64,000 nucleotides of DNA, taken from Rheum nobile. Taxonomy: Eukaryota > Streptophyta > Magnoliopsida > Caryophyllales > Polygonaceae. This document shows positions 22,321 to 33,533 of this stretch, piece by piece (the first letter of the stretch is position 1; every line of letters starts with the position of its first letter). Location of the stretch: NCBI GenBank assembly GCA_027886185.1, contig WOAB01000528.1, positions 3,038,001 to 3,102,000 on the forward strand. The letters are read 5' to 3'. Made by a program: the position numbers and the translations under genes. A model generated the notes under the pieces. It had not been told where the DNA came from. It was given only the letters and a program-made list of their open reading frames with translations, and searched no databases.

Positions 22321-23969
22321 ATGGTGTAAATTGCTCAAGTGCTAAGGTATCTTCAAGGTAAAAGAAGTAAGTGGTAAACCAAATGCCTTTCATCTTTGTA
22401 ATCATGCATCTCAACTGTGAGCTACATTGGCAAATCGTTGGTATCCTTTTGTTATATTTTTATGAGGTCAGAGTTTGAAATATCAAACAAATTAGGTAGC
22501 TTGAGAAATATGGGAATAATCGACATGAAATAATATAAACAAAATAACTAGTCAAGGAAGATACAAACAAATAGAATTAGAAGGCTAAAAATACTCGAGG
22601 AAGAGTTGAGTATGTCACAAACACGGGTCAGGAAGAATAAACCTAACATGGCTAAGTGCTGCAAGAGAAAAATACACACAACTGGAAATGTGACAAAACT
22701 CCTAGGAAATTATCTGTAACAAGGAATATACAAGAATGACACAACCACACCCTTAACCTCAACCGGTACAACAAGTCAATCCAAATGCCCAAGATTAGCC
22801 TCACACGAAAAAAATGCATCTAAAAAATTTCCAAACGGATTTACTTCTATTTGGGTTTTGATGCGTTTCCGCAAAAGGATCTTCGTTCTAGTTCAAGGAA
22901 AGTCATCCCCAAAAGCTTCGTGTTGAACAACTCTTGGCTGGTCGTCGAACTAGTCATAAGAATGATTCTTTTTGTGGAATTTTTTGGCTTATGATTGCAA
23001 TATGTTAAAAGGGATAGGCAATTTGGATCTATTGGATATGACGCACCAATACATTTAAAAAGAGGTTTTAATTTGTTGATCCACCACGGATATGACACAC
23101 CTAGTTTTCACAATTGTTTTTGATATGACTCACCAAAAGCGAGTAAGTTGAATTGGATATGGCTCACCAAGACAAAACACACAAGACCGGGAACTCAAAG
23201 TTCATTTAAGAAGCTCAAAGTTCTGTATTTTCAATTAATCAATTTTTTAGTTAAAAATGAAAATGACACAACATATAAATAGCCAAAATGTTTCAACCAA
23301 ACCCTAGTACTCTAATGACCCTAATTGTTCTGCAGATTTGCACGCCCCTTTCAGGGCTCAGGTGGACCTCAAATTTGGACACGAGCTATATAATTCTAAG
23401 AGATCAAACATATCTAAAATGCAGCCCAAACGCACGAGTAAATAAAAATTGTGCCTTTGGACAAGATCTGGCATGCTGAAATCCCCGGTGCCGCGGCTGG
23501 GCCTTCTTGGCTTGACTTCACCGAGCCCTTTTTCACTTCTCTCGGACAACATGGGTTCCATAGGCTATTTGGCATCGCTATTGAATATGGGCTAAGGCTT
23601 GTGCGAGCCAAGTGGTGTGGGTTGTCGTTCTGACCGTGGCTCCTTTCACTTGGGCTTGCCGGCGCCGCTAGAATGAAGCTCTTGTGTCTTCTCCAGGCAC
23701 ATCTCCTCCAATTGGCTTTATACTTGGTAGGGGTTCCTCAAATTAACCTTCTTGATGAATGGAACTGGAAGGACTCAATTTGGACTATGTTGGCTCGGTG
23801 GTCTTGAGAAACACTAGCTTGAAGCACGTCGGCGGGCGCGTAGTCACTCTTCTAGGCTTGGCTCGTCCCTTGGCTTGGTCTTGTAGCTTGATTGGAACCC
23901 GGATCACATCATGTTTTCCCATTGAAGAAAATTTCCCTTCGATCAGTATGGAAATTAATAACAATAGAA

Positions 23970-24653
23970 TGTGATTAATAATGGAGATTACTAATCTGGT
24001 TATTTTAGGTGGTCAGGGTGTTTTGCTAGAAACAAACTATGATCTATGGGATAAATAAGATAGGGTCCATTGCTAATTATAACCGGGTCCTATGCGGTCA
24101 CACACAATAGAGTAGTGGGCTAGATCAAAGTAAACCGAGGCCCGTAGTGGGCTTAAGGGTGTACGGTCATGTGGAGGCTATTAAGGTTGTGGATTGCTCA
24201 TCAATTAATTATAAGGTTATCTATTTACTTGATGATAAAACGAAAGTTATCTTTATAAAAGATAAGATAATATAATGATTATATATACTCTTATTAGATA
24301 CAAGGTAATTATCCTATTATCTGTATGTGTTGAGAAAATACACACCACACAAAAGCACTAGGGTCGCCCAAACCTTGCACAAGAGGAGACGAAGTTTCAA
24401 ACTTTCTTTCCGTTCTAGCAGACGTACACAAGGTGATCAAGATTCGTACTCATGTGAACCAAATAAAGAAATCACGCTTGAGGTTCTGTTCTCCACAGTT
24501 GGTCCTAATAGGGAGATTCACACATCAAGAGGTATATTACCGCTTCTATATGAATCATATTAGTTTATGCACAAAATACTACATTAGATGTTAGAAAAGT
24601 GTTTTATGCAATTCCGCTAATAGCATCTTTGTTCCTTCAATGGTAATTAGAGC
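23970..24653 (+). repeat. copia-type LTR relic with primer-site remnant (copy A)
   Basis: About 670 bp beginning TGTGATTAATAATGG and ending CCGCTAATAGC...TTCCTTCA, a common copia LTR end. It is followed by TGGTAATTAGAGC (24641-24653), a decayed iMet primer site. About 700 bp of AT-rich leader-like DNA follow, but no gag is found. The same block, same length, is at 44876-45545, so the insertion predates the duplication. The assignment rests on LTR-end and primer-site style only. Confidence 0.45.
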
Positions 24654-25628
24654 TTCTTGCATAAATTAACTATGATCATGATTAAAAGTTGTAATCTTGA
24701 TGCATATTCCTAATTATTTTGATATATGGATTAAATTACATGATTAAAATTGTGATTTTAATTGATTGGATGCATAAATTTGTGAATTTTATGTAAAAAG
24801 TATGCTCGAAAATCACCCATTAGGTTCGAAAATTTGAAATAAGATTCTGAATTTTTGTTTAATTTTTACCTTAAATTCGATTTATATGGTTAATTTAAGC
24901 AATAGATATGATTTCTTGTATGAATTATAGTTATGCATAAAAAACATTATATTTTTCATGTAGATGTTAATCGAATAAGAACCTAGAAATATCGAATTTC
25001 ATATGCCCTAATTTGATTAATTTTGCATGAAATTGTTTTTTTATGCCTTAATTGTTAAAAAACCCTAATTTTTTGAAAATTACACCTTATTTTTTTCTTT
25101 CAAATTCAAAAACAAATAAGTTGTTTCGATCCATCCAAAAGTTTGAAAATTGTCACAAAATTTTGAGTGAGAGAGGATGTAAACCGCCATTAGGATGGAG
25201 GCGGTGCAGTGGCGCGGTGGCTGCGGTTGGGGAGCAGGGGCGGCGGCTCGGTGAGGCTACGGAGTGGGTTGGGCGGCTCAAGGGACGACAACTGGCTTCT
25301 GGGCAGTGCGGCGGTGGCAGGCTAGGGATGTGGCTATGACAAATTGTTTGTTATGGGTTGCACATGTCTAAAACCCTAACTTAAACAAAACTTAAACAAT
25401 ATATGAATAAAAATTTATATAAAATATATGGAAAAAATGCCCGAGATGACCGAACCTGACTTGATAGACAGGTCTAACGCTCGTACATAACACATAAGAA
25501 AGAAAGTAGAAGAACAAGAAGAGGTTGAAGTTTCTTATGCTTTCTTTCTTTCTTTCGGATTCTGTGAGAGCGTACAACTTGTTATCTCATTTCTTTTCTA
25601 AAAATGTAAGAAATAATGTATAATTTTA

Positions 25629-26100
25629 ATTATATTTATACAGTTAAGCTCTCTAGTGTCCACATATTTGAAATAGCAGAAAAACACTTGTTAGAAATTG
25701 AACTCTTACGTATCATCAATATATGTACTAATTCTCAAATTCTCTTTCCATTGTGTCGCCTAATCAGCTATGCACAAATTTTTTTAGTGAGTCACTCTTT
25801 CGCCCTGCACATTTGTTGATATTTACTTCCACTCTTCATTAAGTCTTTTCATATTTTATACTTATACAACTTACTATCATTATATATATACTATATTCTC
25901 CAAGATTCTTTACAAGAAAACAGTTTAGATATAATGGAAACTAAAATTGATCATATATATATATATTATTATGTGATATATATATTAAACAAATTATTAT
26001 AAAAATATAAATCTTACAAAGATATAATCTTTTACTAGAAATGGTTCATTTTGTTAATTCTTGTATTGAACAAAAATATACAAATTCAACTTAGTTTAAG
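25629..26100. other. AT-rich intergenic DNA
   Basis: No ORF, RNA gene or clear repeat beyond short TATATA runs at 25880-25985. Confidence 0.6.
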
Positions 26101-26392
26101 GCAGACGCTATATACACGCAAATTTTTAACTTTACGCACGCAATTTGGTGTGCCAAAAATAGGCATGCAGGCATAAGGGTATTATTTGGCAAATATGTGG
26201 TAAAATTAGTACGCCAAAAGAAAGTGTACCAAAAATAGAGTAAAAATTTGACACGTCAAAATATGGCGTACCATACGTGTGGGCCTTTAATTGGGCCTTG
26301 AATGACTGGCCCAATTAAAGGCCCATTTGGCGCGCCCGAAAATGGCGCACCAAATTGAATCCCAATTCCACGCCATCAGCCGGCGCACCAGA
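26101..26392 (+). repeat. MITE-like repeat, left member of an inverted pair
   Basis: Contains TATACACGCA, CGCACGCAATTTGG and TGGCGCGCC/TGGCGCACCAA words. It aligns, diverged, with the reverse complement of 39343-39573. The family is not recognised. It includes a perfect inverted pair GGGCCTTTAATTGGGCC / GGCCCAATTAAAGGCCC at about 26280-26323. Confidence 0.6.
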
Positions 26393-26667
26393 AAGTTTGC
26401 TTGGTTAGTCAAGTGAGCCTTTATATGTATTTTAAAGCAACTGTTTATGTTCACTCTTTAGTTGCCTGCATTAAATTTGCAATCTTGAAGATAAATAAAT
26501 GTGAAAAGTTTTTGAAAAATTTGCATTTGATATTCAAAGTTAAGAAACGTAAATATAGTGATTTAACTTACATTATAAAGAGTAAATATATATTTTTTGG
26601 TAAAGACATACATACATTCTAACATACATATATACTTACCACTACCTTCAAGAAAATTGCTACTAGT

Positions 26668-28388
26668 TGATTAATTGACGCCACAAACTATACGATATAT
26701 CCATAGCATATAATTATACGATATAACAATTGTATATAACTATACGATATAACAATAGTATATAACTTTATGATATAACAATAGTATATAACTTTATGAT
26801 ATACCCATAGTATATAACAAAAGTATATAACTAAACGATTAACAATTTCTTTTTTTTAAAGAAAAGAAAAAAAGTGCCTACAATTTAAATTAAAAAGGTA
26901 AGATATAAGGATTGAACCCACAACCTTTTGAAATGTAATGAAAATACTCACACTCATCTACCATTGAACCAAGTATTACTTTGTGTAATAATATTAAAAA
27001 CTACATAGAATGACAAATTGACAATTCAATATTAAATTTTGGCCCCCTTCTCCGATGGGCCCTAGGTGGTCGCCCCTCTCGCCCACCCATTTGGGTCGGC
27101 CCTGACTATAGTATATAACTATACGATATAACAATAGTATATTACTATACGATATAACAATAGTTATAACTATACGATATACCAATAGTATATAACTATA
27201 CGATATAACCATAGTATATAACCATATGATATAACAATAGTATATAACTATGATATATAACTATATGATATAATAATAGTATATAACTATACAATATAAC
27301 AATAGTATATAACTATACAATATAACCATAATATATAACTATATGATGAAACAACAGTATATAACTATATGATATAACCATAGTATATAACTATACGGTA
27401 TAACAATAGTTATAATTGTACGATATAACAATAGTATATAACTATACGATATAACAATAGTATTAAAATATACGATATAACGATAGTATATAACTATACG
27501 ATCTAACCATATTATATAACTATACGATATAACCATAGTATATAATTATACGATATAACAATAGTGTATAACTGTACGATATAACAATAGTATATAACTA
27601 TACGATATATCCATAGTATATAACTATATGATATAACAATTGTGTATAATTATACGATATAACCATAGTATATAACTATACGATATAACAATAGTATATA
27701 ACTATATAATATAACCATAGTATATAACAATAGTATATAAATATAAAATATAACCATAATATATAACTATTGTATATAAGCATACGATATAAAAATAGTA
27801 TATAACTATACGATATAACCATATTATATAATTATAGTACATAACTATACGATATAACAATAGTATACAAATATATGATATAACAATAGTATATAACTAT
27901 ACGATAACCATAGTATATAACTATATGATATAACAATAGTATATAACTATACGATATAACTATAGTATTTAACTATATGATATAACAATGGTGTATAACT
28001 ATACGAGATAACCATAGTATATAACTTTACGATATAACAATAGTATATAACTATACGATATAACCATAGTATATAACTATACGATATAACCATAATATAT
28101 AACTATATTATATAGCTATACGATATAACAATAGTATATAAATATATGATTTAGCATTAACTATAAGATATAACCATAGTATATAACTATATGATATAAC
28201 CATAGTATATAACTATACGATATAACCATAATATATAACTATAGTATATAACTATAGATATAACAATAGTATATAAATATATGATATAACAATAGTATAT
28301 AACTATATGATATAACCATAGTATATAACTATATGATATAACAATAGTATATAACTATATGATATAACTATAGTATATAACTATAAAT
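26668..28388. repeat. 26-bp AT-rich minisatellite
   Basis: Dozens of imperfect units of the form TATATAACTATACGATATAACAATAG, with frequent C/A exchange (AACCATAG) and CG/TG exchange (ACGATA/ATGATA). Two blocks, 26668-26840 and 27108-28388, are separated by unrelated DNA. ORFs here are by-products of the repeat. Confidence 0.92.
26841..27107 (-). mobile_element. insertion in the minisatellite with tRNA-like Pol III boxes
   Basis: On the minus strand there is an A-box-like TGGTTCAATGG (about 26962-26972) and a B-box GGTTCAATCC (26909-26918), spaced as in a tRNA, followed by a T-rich tail. This is the layout of a tRNA-derived SINE. The high-coordinate end begins CAGGGCCGACCC (minus), which also resembles a hAT-type terminus. 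Which of the two it is cannot be settled by eye. Confidence 0.4.
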
Positions 28389-28619
28389 TCATTAATAATC
28401 TTTAACAAATATTATATTTATTATAATATTTAATGAACAATTATGCCTTACTAATGTTACAAATTAACTACGTACGTAATATATACATATAACTACGATA
28501 AAAAGTTTCTCTTAATTTTGTATATATAATACTTAAATACAAGCATACAAAAACATCTCTACCGATCGATCGATATATAATGTCACAATCTTGTATTATG
28601 CATTACATGATGGAACAAC
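28389..28619. other. AT-rich flank of the CACTA element
   Basis: No gene seen. Ends with the TSD AAC (28617-28619). Confidence 0.6.
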
Positions 28620-28635
28620 CACTAGTGGAAAAAAC

Positions 28636-29130
28636 ACTTTTTGAGGCTCCCTTTTAGAGGCGTACATATTTCAAAAAGCCTCAACAATGACCTATGCAAT
28701 CAGTTTTTCAGGTTTTTGAGGCGGATAATTATTTTATACGCCTCAAAAAAATCTATTGAGGTGGGCAAATAATTATAATCCTCAAAAAGTTTTCGAAAAA
28801 ATATTCCCGCTAAAGTATTAGAGGCGGGCCAAATGTAGGCCCGCCTCTAATGGTACATAATTGAGGCGGGCGAAAAAGCCCGCCTCTATTAACTTTTGTA
28901 GAGGCGGGCATATTATAGCCCGCCTCAACAAATGTATGCAATAGAGGCGGGCATAAAGAGGCCCGCCTCTATTGCCTCTAGTAACTTTTGTTGAGGCGGG
29001 CATATTATAGCCCGCCTCAACAAATGTATGCAATAGAGGCGGGCATAAAGAGGCCCGCCTCTATTGCCTCATTACATTCAGCTTATAGAGGCGGGCATAT
29101 TAGGCCCGCCTCTATAAGTCTACCGTAATT
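28636..29130. repeat. CACTA left subterminal hairpin repeats
   Basis: At least eight GAGGCGGGC / GCCCGCCTC pairs arranged head to head, each pair able to form a hairpin. Part is a tandem duplication of about 90 bp (about 28897-28983 and 28987-29073). In En/Spm elements such subterminal arrays are the binding sites of the TNPA-type protein; here that role is inferred. Confidence 0.88.
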
Positions 29131-29784
29131 AAATTTAAAACATTCAGCTCGGCGCGCGCCTTCGTTCATATCTTCGTATCGTCGTCTTGTCCGAGCTCCG
29201 ACTTTCTCTCCTTTCGCCGAGCACTCGGTTTCACCAGAGTTCCGACTTCCTCACTCGATTCCGCTGGCCGGTAAGCACATCTAACACCCTATTTTACTTT
29301 AATTTCATCCAACACATTTACAATTTTATTTAGGTTTATACCGAATTGGAGAAGTAATTGGAGAAGTAAAATCATAAGTACTGAAGCTTGTACGGATTTG
29401 GAGAAGTAAAATACGAGCAAATCCTAATGTACTGATTTTGAATTTGTGTATTTTGTGTTTAAAGCTTGTACGAATTTGTGTATTTTTGTGTGTAAAGCTC
29501 GTGCATTGAAGGTGTTTGATGAAATGCCCCTATGAATATGCGTTTCTCTAATAGGCGGGCCTAATACTGATTTCGAATTTGTGTATTTTGTGTTTAAAGC
29601 TTGTACGAATTTGTGTATTTTTTGTGTTTAAAGCTCGTGCATTGAAGGCAATGAGGATGTAATATACTAGAGGATCACATTTTTACAGTTTATTTAATTG
29701 GGGAAATTACATTCTGTAGGTTGATAGAGGCATTGTCTTGAAGGATCGATATTGGGTCAAGGTAATACTTCTACCCTAATTCCT

Positions 29785-29955
29785 TAGACCCTTGGCGGGA
29801 CAGAATTCATAATTTAGGCCCTTGGCGGGATAGTTGAGTTTGTATTTTTTCTTGCTTAGTTGCGTATTATTATCTATTTAGGCCCTTGGCGGGATAAAAT
29901 TCATAATTTAGGCCCTTGGCGGGATAGTTATTAGAAATGATATTAAATCTTCCTT
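29785..29955 (+). repeat. TTAGGCCCTTGGCGGGATA repeats upstream of TNP2
   Basis: Four copies of TAGGCCCTTGGCGGGA within about 130 bp, just before the transposase start. Two further copies plus the adjacent flank recur in an intron of the second gene at 35505-35600. Confidence 0.85.
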
Positions 29956-29976
29956 ATTTTGCATTTATTACTAGAA

Positions 29977-32900
29977 ATGAGTCGTACTTGGATGTACGGT
30001 GATCATACTACGACACAATACTTGAGTGGGGTTGAGGAGTTCATTAGATGTGCTTTAGCACACCAACGGAGTACGAAAGCCGAAAAAATCTATTGTCCAT
30101 GCCGTGATTGTAAGAATATAAGGCGGTTAGATGATATTGATGAGATTGAGGATCATTTATTTCGTCGTGGTTTCAAACAAGATTACCATGTTTGGTTTTG
30201 GCATGGTGAGAAAATACCTGATCGTCCAAGTTCTAGTGTCAATGAGTTTGATGTTCGGGTAGACACTGATGATAGTGATGATGATATTGCTGAGAATAAT
30301 GAGATGGATGATGATGATGACCAAGAAGATGATGAAATAAATGGGATGATGGATGGGGTGAGAGATCACTTGAACGAACGACCTCAGATGTTCGAACAAG
30401 TATCAAAGGTTGCAGAGACTCCCTTGTATCCCGAGTGTACAAAATTTAGCAAGTTAGAGGCTGTGTCAATACTTTACAACTTGAAATGTGCTTCTGGTTG
30501 GACTGATGGAAGTTTCAACACCTTATTGGAATGGTTAGGTGAATTTTTACCAGAAGGCAATGAGATGCCTATCTCTACTTATTATGCCAGGAAATTGATG
30601 TGTCCCTTAGGCTTAGAGGCCGTCAAGATAGATGCTTGCCCAAATGATTGTATGCTTTACAGAAATGAACATGAAAATTTGAATGAGTGTCCAAAGTGCG
30701 GTGCATCTCGTTACAAGCGTAAAAGGGTAAATTCGGCTAAGAGGGGCCCAGCAGCTAAGGTTATGTGGTATCTTCCGATAATACCTAGGTTTCAGCGTTT
30801 GTTTTCGTTAAAGAAGGAAGCAAAAAATCTGAGGTGGCATGCGGAAGGGAGAAAGAAAGATGGACTCCTTAGACATCCTGCTGATTCTCCTCAATGGAGA
30901 AATATTGATAAGAAATATTCTGAATTTGGTGATGAGGATAGGAATCTGAGGCTTGCTTTATGTACAGATGGTGTGAATCCGTATGGCACTCTAAGCAGCC
31001 AACATAGCACATGGCCGGTTCTTCTAGCGATTTATAATCTTCCTCCATGGTTGTGTATGAAGCGCAAGTTTATCATGTTATCACTCCTCATCTCCGTGCC
31101 TAAGCAACCTGGGAATGACATAGATGTGTATCTGGCTCCACTTGTTGATGATTTGAAATTACTGTGGAATGAAGGTGTTCCAATGTTCGATGCATACACC
31201 AACTCAAACTTTACCTTGCGAGCTATGGTTTTTTGTACCATAAATGATTTTCCGGCATATGGAAACTTGTCTGGGTACAAAACCAAAGGAGAACAAGCAT
31301 GCCCTATATGTGAAGAAGATATGAAACCCGCCTACTTGAAAAATTACAGGAAAAATGTGTATCTAGGGTACCGGAAGTTCCTTAGTCGATATCACCCTTA
31401 CAGTAAAAAGAAGAAGGAGTTCAATGGGTACACCGAGGAAGGAGTAGCTCGTACACCTTTGACAGGATCACAGGTTTATGAACGGATTAAAAATGTTGAC
31501 ACAAAATACGGCAAGGGCTTCAAGTCCGTCTCTGAAAAGGGTGTTTTATGGAAGAAAGCGTCTATACTATGGGATCTTCCTTATTGGAAAGATTTATCGG
31601 TTAGGCATTGTCTCGATGTGATGCACATTGAAAAAAATGTTTGTGATGCTATAATTGGGACATTGCTAAATATACCCGGAAAGACGAAAGACAATCAGAA
31701 AGTTCATTTTGATATGAAAGAGAGGAATATTCGACCAGATTTGTGGCCCGTTGTAAAACCGGATGGTAAAAAGAATTTTCTGCCTCCGGCCTGTTACACA
31801 ATGTCAAGAACGGAGAAAAAGGTGTTTTGTGAGTGCTTACATGGCATTAAGGTTCCATCGGGATATTCGTCAAATGTAAAACGTCTAGTTTCTCTTTCGG
31901 ACCTTCGGTTGATTGGTATGAAGTCTCATGATTGTCATGTATTGATTAATGTTTTCTTGCCGATCGCACTTCGTGGGATATTGCCGAAACACATGAGACA
32001 TGTTATAACAAAACTGTGCGTGTTTTTCAGTTCCATATGTGCTAAGGTTATTGATCCGGAAATATTGGATGCTCTCCACGTTGATATTGTTGAAACTTTG
32101 TGTCGATTTGAAATGTACTTTCCGTCGTCTTTCTTTGACATAATGGTGCACTTAATTGTTCATTTGGTTCGAGAAATCAAGTTATGTGGTCCGGTGTATT
32201 TAAGATGGATGTATCCTTTTGAGAGATTTTTTGGCAGTTTAAAGGACAAAGCAAAGAATCGGGCGAATCCAGAGGATAGTATCATTCGTGGAGTCCTTCA
32301 TGAAGAGATATCTCAATACGCAGCTGAGTTTTTGTCAAGGCTTCATCCAATAGGTCTTCCAAAATCTCGTCATGCAGGGAGGCTTGAAGGAGAGGGAGTA
32401 ATTGGTAAAAATGTGATATCTCCTCCATCTGAAAGGAAGATTAAGGCACATCTTTGTGTGTTGCAGCATCTTACAGAGGTCAATCCTTACATATAAAAGC
32501 ATTGCCTTGAATTGCAACACAATAATCCAAAATTGAATGAAAGAGCTTTGATGCGGGAACATAATCGCACATTTGTTGATTGGTTTAAGAAGGAAGTAGC
32601 TGAGGAACTTAGGAAAGAACATGACGTTTCTGATACGATCAAGTGGTTATCTCGGGGTCCTCGACTATGTGTTCGGTCTTACGAAGGGTATGATATCAAT
32701 GGGTTCACATTCTACACTAGAAGACAAGATGAAAAGAGTGTGGTGCAGAATAGTGGAGTGAAGGTTGTTGCATAATCTAGGGTCTATGCGAGCGCTAAGG
32801 ACAAAAGACCGGTTGATGCGACACAATCGTATTATGGTGTTATCGAAGAAATATGGGAGCTTGATTATAACAATTTTACAATCCATGTTTTCCGGTGCAA

Positions 32901-33243
32901 GTGGGTCAACAACCCTAACAGGGTGAAGCAAGATGAAATTTATCCGGGTTTGACATTGGTAAACTTTGACCGATTAAGTGATAGTGACGAGCCATTCATC
33001 CTAGCATCACAAGCTAAGCAGATTTTTTATGTGGTAGACAATGTTGATCCTAGATGGCGTGCAGTTGCCCAAGGTAAAAGACATATTCTGGGTATTGATG
33101 ATGTTGTGGATGAAGATGAGTATGACGACACACCCTTGTTATCAACTGTTGTTCAACCATTACCCGAGGAGGAAGATACAAATAATACTAATCACATCCG
33201 TACAGATCATAGGGAGGGAATATGGGTTATAAATCACAAATGA
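29977..33243 (+). pseudogene. CACTA TNP2-type transposase, two in-frame stops
   Basis: A single frame of 1088 codons from the ATG at 29977 (MSRTWMYG; the frame is open six codons earlier only from a TTG). Stops are TAA at 32494-32496 and TAA at 32773-32775. Order of domains: transposase-associated N-terminus with IYCPCRDCKN (residues about 1-75); acidic linker; Cys motif CPKCGASRYK (about 238); TNP2 core (about 340-560) with DVMHIEKNVCDAIIGT; DUF4218-like part (about 638-750) with MYPFERFFGSLK; DUF4216-like part (about 950-1005) with FRCKWVNN. The protein would bind and cut the CACTA ends. The first stop falls after DUF4218, so a truncated transposase of about 839 residues could still be made. 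Confidence 0.92.
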
Positions 33244-33533
33244 ATAAGATGAGGTAATTTATTGACAAGTAGATTTAATTGCATTATGAATTGTCTTCCT
33301 TGGATTTTTTATTTTTATATGTACTCGTATGCTTTTTTTTTTATATGTACTCATGAAATCATGATCTAGTTTTTTGTGTATGAGCAATGTTGAAGCAAAT
33401 GAGTCTTTATTACATAGACGTTAATTATACCTTGTTCTCCTCTTAGAAAGTTCATTTTCATGTGACAATGCAAAAGCTTTATGTTACAATAAGTAATTTT
33501 TTGTGTGTGCTTGTTGCAGGAATTCTAGCCACT

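Larger units (their letters stand above)
20700..25628. repeat. segmental duplication, 3' flank of extensin copy A
   Basis: Aligns by eye with 42737-46536, base by base over long stretches, apart from the solo LTR (20958-22320) and a segment of about 225 bp present only in copy B (about 43045-43270). Match ends at about 25628, where copy B has a MITE. The sequence is AT-rich. It includes a copia LTR relic (23970-24639), CATATCC-type repeats (23034-23168) and a short GC-rich island (25180-25340). Small ORFs here are not supported as genes. Confidence 0.9.

Noticed and set aside
24327..24563. 78-80 residue ORF present in both duplicated copies (also 45227-45469)
   Set aside because: It lies inside the copia-type LTR relic, and the differences between copies do not favour synonymous sites by eye. 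Shared ancestry explains it.
25052..25339. Gly/Arg-rich ORF in a GC-rich island, also at 46022-46240
   Set aside because: Low-complexity composition and different ORF lengths in the two copies. No sign of coding constraint.
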